Source: Brachyspira catarrhinii (GTDB lineage Bacteria > Spirochaetota > Brachyspiria > Brachyspirales > Brachyspiraceae). From it: a stretch of 9,738 nucleotides of DNA. This document shows positions 1-6,022 of this stretch, piece after piece. The translations under genes and the position numbers were made by a program. Below the pieces are notes generated by a model that was given only the letters and a program-made list of their open reading frames with translations, was not told where the DNA came from and searched no databases. The stretch is from the NCBI RefSeq assembly GCF_005518285.1, contig NZ_SJDU01000055.1:1-9738 (forward strand), given 5' to 3'. Position 1 is the stretch's first letter. Every line of letters begins with the position of its first letter.

Positions 1-199
1 TATCGGAGCTACCATCATATCGATTCCCAAAAACGCCTCTATGATATAAATCGTCCACTTTATATTTCAAATTATCAATAGTCTCTTTAATATCTTCTCT
101 CGTTTCTTCTCCCGCTTTTGGCGCAAATAAAATGCCCAACGCAACTCCTGCGGTTACTCCCAATATAAAAGAAAATAATCCCGATACTTCTTTAGACAT
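1..199 (-). CDS. YtxH domain-containing small protein (partial, C-terminus beyond left edge)
   Basis: The first 66 codons of a minus-strand gene are present and the rest lies outside the window. The protein opens with a short N-terminus and one hydrophobic, glycine-rich helix at about residues 6-26. The motif LFAPKAGEETRE follows at about residues 24-35, then a charged, probably helical region. A glycine-rich membrane helix followed by 'FAPxxGxETR' is the signature of the YtxH family, small membrane-anchored proteins of unclear, often stress-linked function. The ATG at 197-199 is supported by a strong Shine-Dalgarno, AGGAGGA (206-212), about 6 nt upstream. A matched promoter lies just before it (237-265), so it is probably transcribed separately from the ubiB-like gene upstream. 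The family call is fairly firm; the molecular role is unknown. Confidence 0.85.
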   Translation of the reverse strand, partial: MSKEVSGLFSFILGVTAGVALGILFAPKAGEETREDIKETIDNLKYKVDDLYHRGVFGNRYDGSSD

Positions 200-236
200 A
201 ATATATCCTCCTGTCTTATCTTTATCATTTTAGTAA

Positions 237-265
237 ATATTAAATTCAATTTAATTTTTTGTCAA
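237..265 (-). promoter_or_regulatory. Candidate sigma-70-type promoter of the YtxH gene
   Basis: Read on the minus strand there is a perfect -35 box TTGACA (260-265), a 17-bp AT-only spacer and a -10 like TAATAT (237-242; 4 of 6 consensus bases). The predicted start near 230 gives a leader of about 30 nt that carries the AGGAGGA ribosome site. It lies wholly between the stop of the ubiB-like gene and the YtxH start. AT-rich DNA produces chance -10 boxes, but the perfect -35 at correct spacing is persuasive. Confidence 0.6.
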
Positions 266-285
266 CTATAAATAACTATAAAATT

Positions 286-1965
286 TTATTTTTTGTTCTT
301 TATATACCTTTTTATAAATCTGCTTATTATCATAATAAAACCCATTATGCCCGATATAACGAATCCTATTACTCCGATTATTGATACGCCATAAATTAAA
401 GGAGGAATTTCTGCGCTCAATATGAACGCGCTTGAAATTATTAAAGAAGCCAAAACTATAGAATAACTTAATCTGTCCGCCAAACCGTCCAATGTGTTTG
501 AAAGTATATCGAGTTTTTTATGTTCGAGTTGAACTTTTATCGAACCTTTTTTTACCATTTCCGCAACTTCGGATAAATCGGAAGGAATGCTTTTTAATAC
601 TTTTGAATAATCTAAAATCAAATTCTTCGACTGCTTAAATATATTGTCAGGCTTCAATCTGTCTTTCACATATCTTAAAGCGAAAGGTTTGATATGTTCT
701 ATTATTTTTAAGTCTTTATCCAAGTTTCTTGCCACGCCTTCCAAAACGATTAAAGATTTTATTAAAAGCATAATATTGCTTGGTAAACTCAATTTAAACT
801 CTCTTATAATATATATAAGTTCGTTGAATATATCTTCCATATTAATATTATCCAAAGACATATCTATATATTTGCTTATGAAAACGAAAATTGCCGTATT
901 GAAATCTTCTATATTCGCTATTTCGTTATGATTGCATAAAGCTAAAATCGATTTCGATAGAGTCAAATAATCGGCGGAACTTATGCTTACGATAATATCC
1001 GAAAACGCGTCTTTTGAATTTGGCGGAATAAATCCTATCATTCCAAAATCTATAAAACATAAAACATTATTTTCCAAAGCCATCAAATTTCCTGGATGCG
1101 GGTCGGCATGAAAGAATCCGAGCATAAAAACCTGCTCCAAAACGGCATCGACTCCGATTGCGACAAGTTTTTTTCTATCGTATTTTGTGTCTTCGGGGTT
1201 TATATCGGAAATTTTTATTCCGCCTATATATTCCATTGTGAGTATATTTTTCGTGCTGTAATCTTCGTATATTTTCGCTATTTTTACATTTTTATTTTTT
1301 TCAAAATATTTTGCAAATTTAATCGTGTTGTTTTTTTCAAAATTAAAATCCAATTCCTGCAAAAGTTGTCCCTTAAAAGCCTTTATAAGTTTTTGAGGTT
1401 GCATGAAAGCGTATTCTTCGTTATGTTTTTCCAAAATATTTGAAAGCCAAACTATGATTTCTATATCGGTTAATATTTTTTCTTCTATATCGGGACGCTT
1501 TACTTTTATGGCGACTTTCTCCCCCGTTTTCAATATTCCCGCATGAACTTGAGAAATCGATGCGCTCGCTTTAGGCGTTATTTCAAAAGATTCGAATGTT
1601 TCTTCTATAGTTTTTCCCAATTCTTTTTCAATTATTTTAATCGCTTCGTTTTCATCGAAAGGTTTTACATGATTTTGAAGTTTGCTTAATTCGTCCGTTA
1701 TATCTTTTGGAAGTATGTCGTTTCTATTTGATAAAATCTGCCCGAGTTTTATAAATGTAGTTCCCAATTCTTCGAGAGCCATTCTTAATCTCTGCCCTCT
1801 GCTGAACTTTCTTAAATCCACGCCCTTATATTTTATATTTACTTTTGAAATCGGTTTATTTACAATTTTTAGTATTGGAGTTACGGCGATTATGTCTCTG
1901 AAACCGTAAGCTATGATTATAGATATTATTTCTCTTGTTCTGTTTATTGATTTTATATTAGCCAC
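286..1965 (-). CDS. ubiB: UbiB/AarF/ABC1 family atypical protein kinase-like ATPase
   Basis: A 559-residue protein of the ABC1/ADCK/UbiB atypical kinase family, of usual bacterial length. Visible in order: the family-specific KxGQ motif (KLGQ, 73-76); the alanine-rich loop that replaces a normal P-loop (ASASISQVHAG, about 133-143); the VAIK lysine (K154); QELDF with the conserved Glu (203-207); the catalytic loop HADPHPGN (286-293); and the metal-binding DFG (306-308). Two C-terminal membrane helices (about 503-519 and 525-549) match the UbiB membrane anchor. Characterised members support ubiquinone synthesis or membrane lipid handling through ATPase activity. Whether this organism makes a quinone cannot be judged here. 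The start is GTG (1963-1965) with only a weak GGGA about 9 nt upstream; no ATG or TTG lies in frame before the upstream stop. It follows the phasin-like gene by 42 bp and is probably co-transcribed with it. Confidence 0.9.
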   Translation of the reverse strand: MANIKSINRTREIISIIIAYGFRDIIAVTPILKIVNKPISKVNIKYKGVDLRKFSRGQRLRMALEELGTTFIKLGQILSNRNDILPKDITDELSKLQNHVKPFDENEAIKIIEKELGKTIEETFESFEITPKASASISQVHAGILKTGEKVAIKVKRPDIEEKILTDIEIIVWLSNILEKHNEEYAFMQPQKLIKAFKGQLLQELDFNFEKNNTIKFAKYFEKNKNVKIAKIYEDYSTKNILTMEYIGGIKISDINPEDTKYDRKKLVAIGVDAVLEQVFMLGFFHADPHPGNLMALENNVLCFIDFGMIGFIPPNSKDAFSDIIVSISSADYLTLSKSILALCNHNEIANIEDFNTAIFVFISKYIDMSLDNINMEDIFNELIYIIREFKLSLPSNIMLLIKSLIVLEGVARNLDKDLKIIEHIKPFALRYVKDRLKPDNIFKQSKNLILDYSKVLKSIPSDLSEVAEMVKKGSIKVQLEHKKLDILSNTLDGLADRLSYSIVLASLIISSAFILSAEIPPLIYGVSIIGVIGFVISGIMGFIMIISRFIKRYIKNKK

Positions 1966-2007
1966 TTGAAAGTTTTCCCGATAAACTATTAAAATAAATT
2001 ATTATTT

Positions 2008-2316
2008 TTACTGTTCTTTTTTTATAGAATTTTTTAATTCTTCCAATTCTTTTTTTATCGATTCGTAATCTTCTTTTTTTACATATCCCATTTTGTCTAT
2101 AGTGGTTTGTATTTTCTCGTCCAAATATTTTCCGAATTCTTCTCTCGTTTCGTTTGCCTTCGATACCATATCTTTTACAAATTTTTCTCCCTCTTCGGCG
2201 TCCATATTTCTATCTTTTATGAATTCTCTCGCTACATCTTCGACTTTTTCCTTGCCTTTTAACATTAAACCTATTCCAGCATAAAATCCGCTTTTTATAT
2301 CGTCCGCTATTCCCAT
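2008..2316 (-). CDS. Phasin-like protein (PHA synthesis regulator phasin family)
   Basis: A 102-residue, highly charged, almost entirely helical protein without a signal peptide or membrane segment. It starts with an amphipathic stretch (IKSGFYAGIGLMLKGKEK, about 7-24). A central helix follows with the pattern EEGEKFVKDMVSKANETREEF (about 41-61, quoted across a typical phasin segment). The C-terminus has a leucine-zipper-like coiled coil after the linker GYVKKEDY (about 77-84). This layout matches the small COG3937-type 'polyhydroxyalkanoate synthesis regulator phasin' family. Members occur in many bacteria with no PHA, so granule binding should not be assumed. The ATG at 2314-2316 has a clear Shine-Dalgarno AAGGAGA about 6 nt upstream. 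It heads a probable two-gene operon with the ubiB-like kinase 42 bp downstream and has its own promoter (2364-2391). Confidence 0.75.
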   Translation of the reverse strand: MGIADDIKSGFYAGIGLMLKGKEKVEDVAREFIKDRNMDAEEGEKFVKDMVSKANETREEFGKYLDEKIQTTIDKMGYVKKEDYESIKKELEELKNSIKKEQ

Positions 2317-2363
2317 ATTAATCTCCTTGATTTTTATTTTTAATATTTGTTAATTGTTTTTAA

Positions 2364-2391
2364 ATAGTATTATCTTTAATAAAAATGTCAA
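2364..2391 (-). promoter_or_regulatory. Candidate promoter of the phasin-ubiB operon
   Basis: On the minus strand there is a perfect TTGACA -35 (2386-2391), a 16-bp AT-rich spacer and TACTAT as -10 (2364-2369; 4 of 6). The predicted start near 2357 gives a leader of about 40 nt ending in the AAGGAGA ribosome site. The rest of the 143-bp gap to mnmE holds only AT-rich sequence and a short imperfect palindrome at 2411-2424. I see no intrinsic terminator for mnmE there. Confidence 0.55.
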
Positions 2392-2459
2392 TATTAAAAA
2401 TTGTAATATATTAAGAAGTCTTAAACACTATTTAATTTAATTAAATATAAAATAATAAA

Positions 2460-3851
2460 TTATTTCCCAATACAAAAATTCTCAAATATCTCTCTTATAA
2501 TTTCTTCGGCGTAAATTTTTCCGCTCACATTTCCCAAAATATTATTCAAAATATTCGTCTCTTCGGCGACTTCGTCTAAAGAATAATTTTGTTTTGATTT
2601 TTCAATGCATATATTGATTTGTTTAAGTCCGTTTTCCAAATATCCTCTCTCTCTATTATTCACATAACTTTCTTTATTGAATATTTCAATATCGCCGTCT
2701 TTAATATAATTTTTCAAAGCAAAAAATAATTTTTCTTTTCCTTCTTCCGTCTTCGCGCTTATATTGATAACGGGAGTTTTAAAATCATAATAGAATTTAT
2801 TTTCGCTGTCGATTTTATTAATCAGATAAATTATATTTTTATCTTTTACGGTTTCTAAAAATTCGATTAAATTAATATCGTCTTCGCCCGCTTTTTCGCT
2901 TCCGTCAAAAACCGCGATTATAATATTCGATTCATGCGCGCATTTTTTCGCTCTCTCTATTCCTTCGATTTCTATGTCGCTATCCGTTTCTTTATGAAAT
3001 CCCGCCGTGTCCATCAAATAAAAAGGAATATTTTCTATATAAATATTTTCGCTCAAAAAATCTCTTGTAGTTCCAGCAACCGAAGAAACTATAGCTCTGT
3101 TTTTTCCAAGTATCATATTGAAAATACTGCTCTTGCCCGCGTTTACTTTTCCCAAAATCGCTACTTTTATTCCGTTTATAAGAGTTTCTACTTTCTTTGA
3201 ATTATTTAAAATATTTTCTATATCTTTTTTTATTTTGTAAAAATTTTTAATAAGTTTATCGTAGGAAAAATTTTCGGTTTCGTCTTCTGGAAAATCAAGC
3301 TCTCCGTAAATAAGCATGAGAGAATTTTTTATATTTTCCCTTAATCTGTCAATCTCTCTCGTGAGCCTTCCTCTCATTTTATAAATACTCGCTTCCGCCA
3401 TTAGTCTGTTGTTTGAATCTATCAAATCATGAACCGCTTCCGCTTCGCTTATTCCAATCCTTCCGTTTATATAAGCTCTGTAAGTAAACTCGCCTTTATT
3501 CGCCTCTCTCGCTCCGTTTCTTATTATCAAATTTATTAAAGATTCTATAATTACTACGCTTCCATGACAAATAAATTCAACTGTATCTTCTGTAGTAAAA
3601 CTGTTTGGAGATAAAGTGGTAAGTAAAATTAATTCGTCTATTGGATTATTATTTTCGTCTTTTATTAACGCGTAATAACTTTTTCTATGTTCGAATTTTT
3701 TTATATTAACATTTTCGTTATTTGCATAAAAACAAATTTTTGAAGCTATCTCAAGCGATTTGCTCCCAGACATTCTTATAACGGCTAAAGCGCTTTTTGA
3801 AAATGGAGTTGCAAGCGCGACTATCGTATCTTTTAAATCGTATTCGTTCAT
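2460..3851 (-). CDS. mnmE: tRNA uridine-5-carboxymethylaminomethyl(34) synthesis GTPase MnmE
   Basis: With MnmG, MnmE builds the (c)mnm5 group on wobble uridine 34 of certain tRNAs, using a tetrahydrofolate one-carbon donor, GTP and FAD; it acts in the cytosol. Counting from the ATG chosen here (463 aa; E. coli has 454), the folate-binding N-domain occupies about 1-115, the helical domain flanks the G domain, and the G domain covers about 226-385. G1 is GKVNAGKS (234-241) and keeps the Asn that binds K+ in the family. G2 is GTTRD (260-264), G3 DTAG (281-284), G4 NKID (345-348). The C-terminus is FCIGK with the conserved Cys (460). A TTG at 3870-3872 would add seven residues. The ATG at 3849-3851 was preferred because family homology begins right after it (YDLKDTIVALATP). 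Neither start has a Shine-Dalgarno. It lies 53 bp after the BatD-like gene with no convincing promoter between. Confidence 0.96.
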   Translation of the reverse strand: MNEYDLKDTIVALATPFSKSALAVIRMSGSKSLEIASKICFYANNENVNIKKFEHRKSYYALIKDENNNPIDELILLTTLSPNSFTTEDTVEFICHGSVVIIESLINLIIRNGAREANKGEFTYRAYINGRIGISEAEAVHDLIDSNNRLMAEASIYKMRGRLTREIDRLRENIKNSLMLIYGELDFPEDETENFSYDKLIKNFYKIKKDIENILNNSKKVETLINGIKVAILGKVNAGKSSIFNMILGKNRAIVSSVAGTTRDFLSENIYIENIPFYLMDTAGFHKETDSDIEIEGIERAKKCAHESNIIIAVFDGSEKAGEDDINLIEFLETVKDKNIIYLINKIDSENKFYYDFKTPVINISAKTEEGKEKLFFALKNYIKDGDIEIFNKESYVNNRERGYLENGLKQINICIEKSKQNYSLDEVAEETNILNNILGNVSGKIYAEEIIREIFENFCIGK

Positions 3852-3904
3852 TTTATTTTTTATTATTGTCAATATTTTTAATTATTTTTAAATCTTTAAT
3901 TCAT

Positions 3905-4927
3905 TTAATTATTTACAAGATTATTTGAAATAATATTTTTATTTTTCTTTTTTAATCTCTTCAATTTCTTTTCTTCTTTTTCCTTAAGTTTTAAAACATC
4001 AAATAAATTTCCGTTTTCAATTATATAATCTTTACAAAAATCATAATCTTCTTTCATAGTTTCGATTTTTGGAATTTGTTTTGCAAATTTAACATAGTCG
4101 GAGTTTTTAAGCATATTTATTATATATTCGCTTTTTTGAAATTCGTTTTCGTCAAACAGATTATTAATTTCGCTTGTCGTCATATCCTCTATATTAAATG
4201 AAAATCTTTTCGTTAAATATCTTTTAAATATAAAAGTCAATTCAAAATAATATTCGGCAAATTTTTTTTCGTTAAAATAAATTTTGTAATCTAATTTTTT
4301 TAAATCGTTCAAAGCCTCTTCGTCCTCTTTTATAATCGCTTTCTCGTTAAATTTTCTCTCTAAATATTTAACTATAAAAAATATTAAAATTATTATTGCA
4401 AATATTAAAAGCGCTCTCGCAAAAATAATAAGCCAAACATATCGAGGCATTGGAATCGAAACCGTTGATTTCATTGGAGGCAAAGTATCTCCGTCCGAAA
4501 AAGAATAAACCAAAATATTTATATCGTCTCCGTTTAATTCTTTATATTGATTGTTATATTCGTAAGTAATCTTAAAAGGAAAAATGACAAACTGCCCGAT
4601 GTCGTAAAAACCGATTCTGTATTTTATTATTCTTTCTTTATAATTTCCAATATTTTTCGTTTCGTTTTGAACTTCGATTATTCTCGATTGATTTTCTCTT
4701 TCGTCAAACGAAATATCTTCAAATTGATAATCGATTTCGTTTTTTGAAATAATTCTGACTTCGTAAATTATATCGTCTCCGATAGTTATATTTAAAGAAG
4801 ACACTTTTGTTTTTACCGACACATTAGTTCCGTTTTCGATTTTTTTAAAATTCAAACAAGAAACGAATAAACTAAAAGAAAATAATAAAATAATTTTTAC
4901 CAATATAATTTTTTTTGAATTTTTCAT
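3905..4927 (-). CDS. BatD-like membrane lipoprotein (putative)
   Basis: A 340-residue protein with no sharply conserved catalytic motif. The N-terminus is a lysine-rich, hydrophobic signal ending in LFVSC (20-24), a lipobox of the loose spirochaetal kind with the lipidated Cys at 24. A beta-rich extracytoplasmic domain follows (about 35-145), then one strong membrane helix (about 164-187). A cytoplasmic helical domain (about 200-310) contains the pattern AEYYFELTFIFKRYLTKRF followed by DMTTSEI. The tail is very lysine-rich (about 314-330). A beta domain, a single helix and a cytoplasmic 'YY.EL...RYL..RF...MTT.EI' domain resemble BatD of the Bat aerotolerance operons and DUF4381-type proteins. 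No BatA, BatB or MoxR partner is visible. Its ATG overlaps the tsaE stop as ATGA (4924-4927), implying translational coupling. The nearest AGGA is about 13 nt upstream, too far to be optimal. The function is not established. Confidence 0.6.
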   Translation of the reverse strand: MKNSKKIILVKIILLFSFSLFVSCLNFKKIENGTNVSVKTKVSSLNITIGDDIIYEVRIISKNEIDYQFEDISFDERENQSRIIEVQNETKNIGNYKERIIKYRIGFYDIGQFVIFPFKITYEYNNQYKELNGDDINILVYSFSDGDTLPPMKSTVSIPMPRYVWLIIFARALLIFAIIILIFFIVKYLERKFNEKAIIKEDEEALNDLKKLDYKIYFNEKKFAEYYFELTFIFKRYLTKRFSFNIEDMTTSEINNLFDENEFQKSEYIINMLKNSDYVKFAKQIPKIETMKEDYDFCKDYIIENGNLFDVLKLKEKEEKKLKRLKKKNKNIISNNLVNN

Positions 4928-5367
4928 GAAATTAAATTTATCCTATATAATCGACTGTTTTCTTCAGTCATTTCAATTTCAAGCTCGTAATAAGGTTTAT
5001 CAAAATAGCTTTCAAATTTATCTCCCCATTCAATCATCGTGATTCCGTTTTCTTTGATTTTATCTTTAAATCCTATATTATCCAATTCCTCTTTTGAAGA
5101 AAGTCTATATAAATCTACATGCCTTAATATCGTTTCCTCGCCGTTAAGAATTATATCATATTCGTTTATTAATGTAAAAGAAGGACTGCTTACAATATCT
5201 TCGCTTTTTAGAACTTTGGCAAATATTCGCACGAAAGTGGTTTTCCCAAATCCCAAATTTCCTTTCATTATTATCAAATCGCCGTCTTTTACAATGTCGC
5301 ATAAAAAAGATGCAATTTCTTCTATATTTTCAATATTTGATTTTTTAGTTAAAATATTTTTTTTCAT
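4924..5367 (-). CDS. tsaE: tRNA threonylcarbamoyladenosine biosynthesis ATPase TsaE
   Basis: TsaE is the small P-loop ATPase that works with TsaB and TsaD to place the threonylcarbamoyl group on A37 of ANN-decoding tRNAs. Counting from the chosen ATG (147 aa; known family members are about 150-160), the Walker A motif is GNLGFGKTT (36-44). The family motif SPSF is at 61-64, HVDLYRL at 83-89 and EWGD at 113-116. The family usually has D and A/S where N37 and F40 stand here; the Lys and Thr are intact. An upstream TTG (5422-5424) would add 19 hydrophobic residues unlike any TsaE. The ATG at 5365-5367 is preferred because homology starts there and because a good promoter ends only about 10 nt before it. 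No Shine-Dalgarno is present, fitting a near-leaderless message. It overlaps the BatD-like gene by 4 bp. Confidence 0.93.
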   Translation of the reverse strand: MKKNILTKKSNIENIEEIASFLCDIVKDGDLIIMKGNLGFGKTTFVRIFAKVLKSEDIVSSPSFTLINEYDIILNGEETILRHVDLYRLSSKEELDNIGFKDKIKENGITMIEWGDKFESYFDKPYYELEIEMTEENSRLYRINLIS

Positions 5368-5377
5368 ATCATTATTG

Positions 5378-5406
5378 ATTATATAGTTAATGTGATAAAT
5401 TAGCAA
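5378..5406 (-). promoter_or_regulatory. Candidate promoter of tsaE, giving an almost leaderless mRNA
   Basis: On the minus strand there is TTGCTA as -35 (5401-5406; 4 of 6), a 17-bp spacer and a perfect TATAAT -10 (5378-5383). The predicted transcription start, about 7 nt past the -10, is near 5371, only about 4 nt before the ATG at 5367. This explains why tsaE has no ribosome site. It argues against the TTG start at 5424, which would lie upstream of the promoter. Confidence 0.6.
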
Positions 5407-5417
5407 TTTTAAAATTG
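5404..5417. repeat. Perfect 14-bp palindrome overlapping the tsaE -35 region
   Basis: CAATTTTAAAATTG is a perfect inverted repeat with no spacer. It covers the upstream half of the candidate tsaE -35 box and the bases just beyond it, a position where a dimeric regulator could act. Composition alone makes AT palindromes common here, although the CG-capped ends make this one slightly less trivial. Confidence 0.4.
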
Positions 5418-5441
5418 TTGACAAAAAATTTAATTAAATTT

Positions 5442-5482
5442 ACGCCACCGCCAAAGGCACACAAAGTGAGGCGCGCGGAGCG
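5442..5482. repeat. GC-rich intergenic islet 1 (candidate dispersed element)
   Basis: About 40 bp with roughly 70 percent G+C (counted by hand) sit in an otherwise almost pure A/T gap between folA and the tsaE promoter. Blocks include CGCCACCGCC at the left, the small inverted repeat GCC-AAA-GGC, and GGCGCGCGGAGCG at the right. It encodes no recognisable peptide and forms only short possible stems. It is not followed by a T-run suited to an intrinsic terminator for folA. It could be a small dispersed repeat or the remnant of a structured RNA. Confidence 0.4.
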
Positions 5483-5524
5483 AAAAATATTTTTAAAATA
5501 TAAAATTAAAATACTATTAGTAAA

Positions 5525-6022
5525 TTATAATTTTTTTGTATATTTACAAATTCTTACATTAACAGAATCATACTCAAAATTTTTTAATTCTTCTTTTGTA
5601 AAAATATTTTCGTCCACATTTGGAAAGAATCTGTCGCAATTATAATCTTTATCGATATGCGTCAAATAAATTGTATCGGCATAGTAAATCGCTCTTTTGT
5701 AAATTGACTCTCCTCCAATTATAAAAATCTCTTTTTCGCGCAATAATTTTATTATAGCGTCTTCTAAAGAAAATTCATAAAAAAGATTATGGTATCTACT
5801 ATAATACACCAAGTTTGGAGTTGACGATATTACGATATTTCTTCTGTCTGGCAAAGGTTTATTTCCGAGAGATTCAAAAGTGCCTCTTCCCATAATAACC
5901 GTGCATCCCGTAGTCGTTTTTCTAAAAAATTCCATATCTTCTTTTATATGTCCCCAAGGCATTTTTCCGTTTAAGCCGATTCCATTTTTTGAATCAACAG
6001 CGGCTATTAGCGAAATAATCAT
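5525..6022 (-). CDS. folA: Dihydrofolate reductase
   Basis: Reduces dihydrofolate to tetrahydrofolate with NADPH, the step needed after each thymidylate synthase turnover; cytosolic. At 165 residues it has normal length. Visible motifs: the N-terminal strand ISLIAAVD (3-10); the Met20-type loop NGIGLNGKMPW (13-23); the folate-site acidic pair E28-D29; FFRKTT (32-37); the NADPH-binding stretch VIMGRGTFESLG (42-53) with RRNIVIS (60-66); and the Gly-Gly turn IIGGESIY (101-108). The spacing from Trp23 to the acidic residue is one longer than in E. coli or S. aureus if D29 is the catalytic acid. The ATG (6020-6022) overlaps the thyA stop as ATGA. A strong AAGGAGAGG (about 6031-6039), inside the thyA end, serves as ribosome site. 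No clear terminator follows; the gap beyond holds GC-rich islet 1. Confidence 0.96.
   Translation of the reverse strand: MIISLIAAVDSKNGIGLNGKMPWGHIKEDMEFFRKTTTGCTVIMGRGTFESLGNKPLPDRRNIVISSTPNLVYYSRYHNLFYEFSLEDAIIKLLREKEIFIIGGESIYKRAIYYADTIYLTHIDKDYNCDRFFPNVDENIFTKEELKNFEYDSVNVRICKYTKKL

Noticed and set aside
1096..1443. Plus-strand ORF of 115 residues inside the UbiB gene
   Set aside because: It lies antisense within a gene with complete kinase motifs. It has the F/Y/I-rich composition typical of reverse-strand shadows and no ribosome site.
2411..2424. TTAAGA-AG-TCTTAA inverted repeat after mnmE as a terminator
   Set aside because: The stem is only 6 bp, all but two pairs A-T, and no T-run follows on the minus strand.
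3849..3872. TTGACA at 3867-3872 as a -35 box for mnmE
   Set aside because: It is a perfect -35 on the minus strand, but a -10 at 16-18 bp would fall inside the mnmE coding start and none is present.
5039..5386. Plus-strand ORF of 115 residues opposite tsaE
   Set aside because: It is a shadow of tsaE, which has clear P-loop and family motifs. It has no recognisable domain.
5368..5424. N-terminal extension of TsaE from the TTG at 5424
   Set aside because: The extra 19 residues are unlike TsaE, there is no ribosome site, and the best promoter lies inside the extension.
5486..5502. ATATTTT/AAAATAT inverted repeat after folA as a terminator
   Set aside because: The stem is composed only of A-T pairs with almost no loop. 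It is unlikely to stop polymerase and is expected by chance in such sequence.
5415..5645. Plus-strand ORF of 76 residues spanning the GC-rich islet and the end of folA
   Set aside because: It has an AT-rich start without a ribosome site, its second half is antisense to folA and no family is recognisable. An islet-encoded peptide is not supported.
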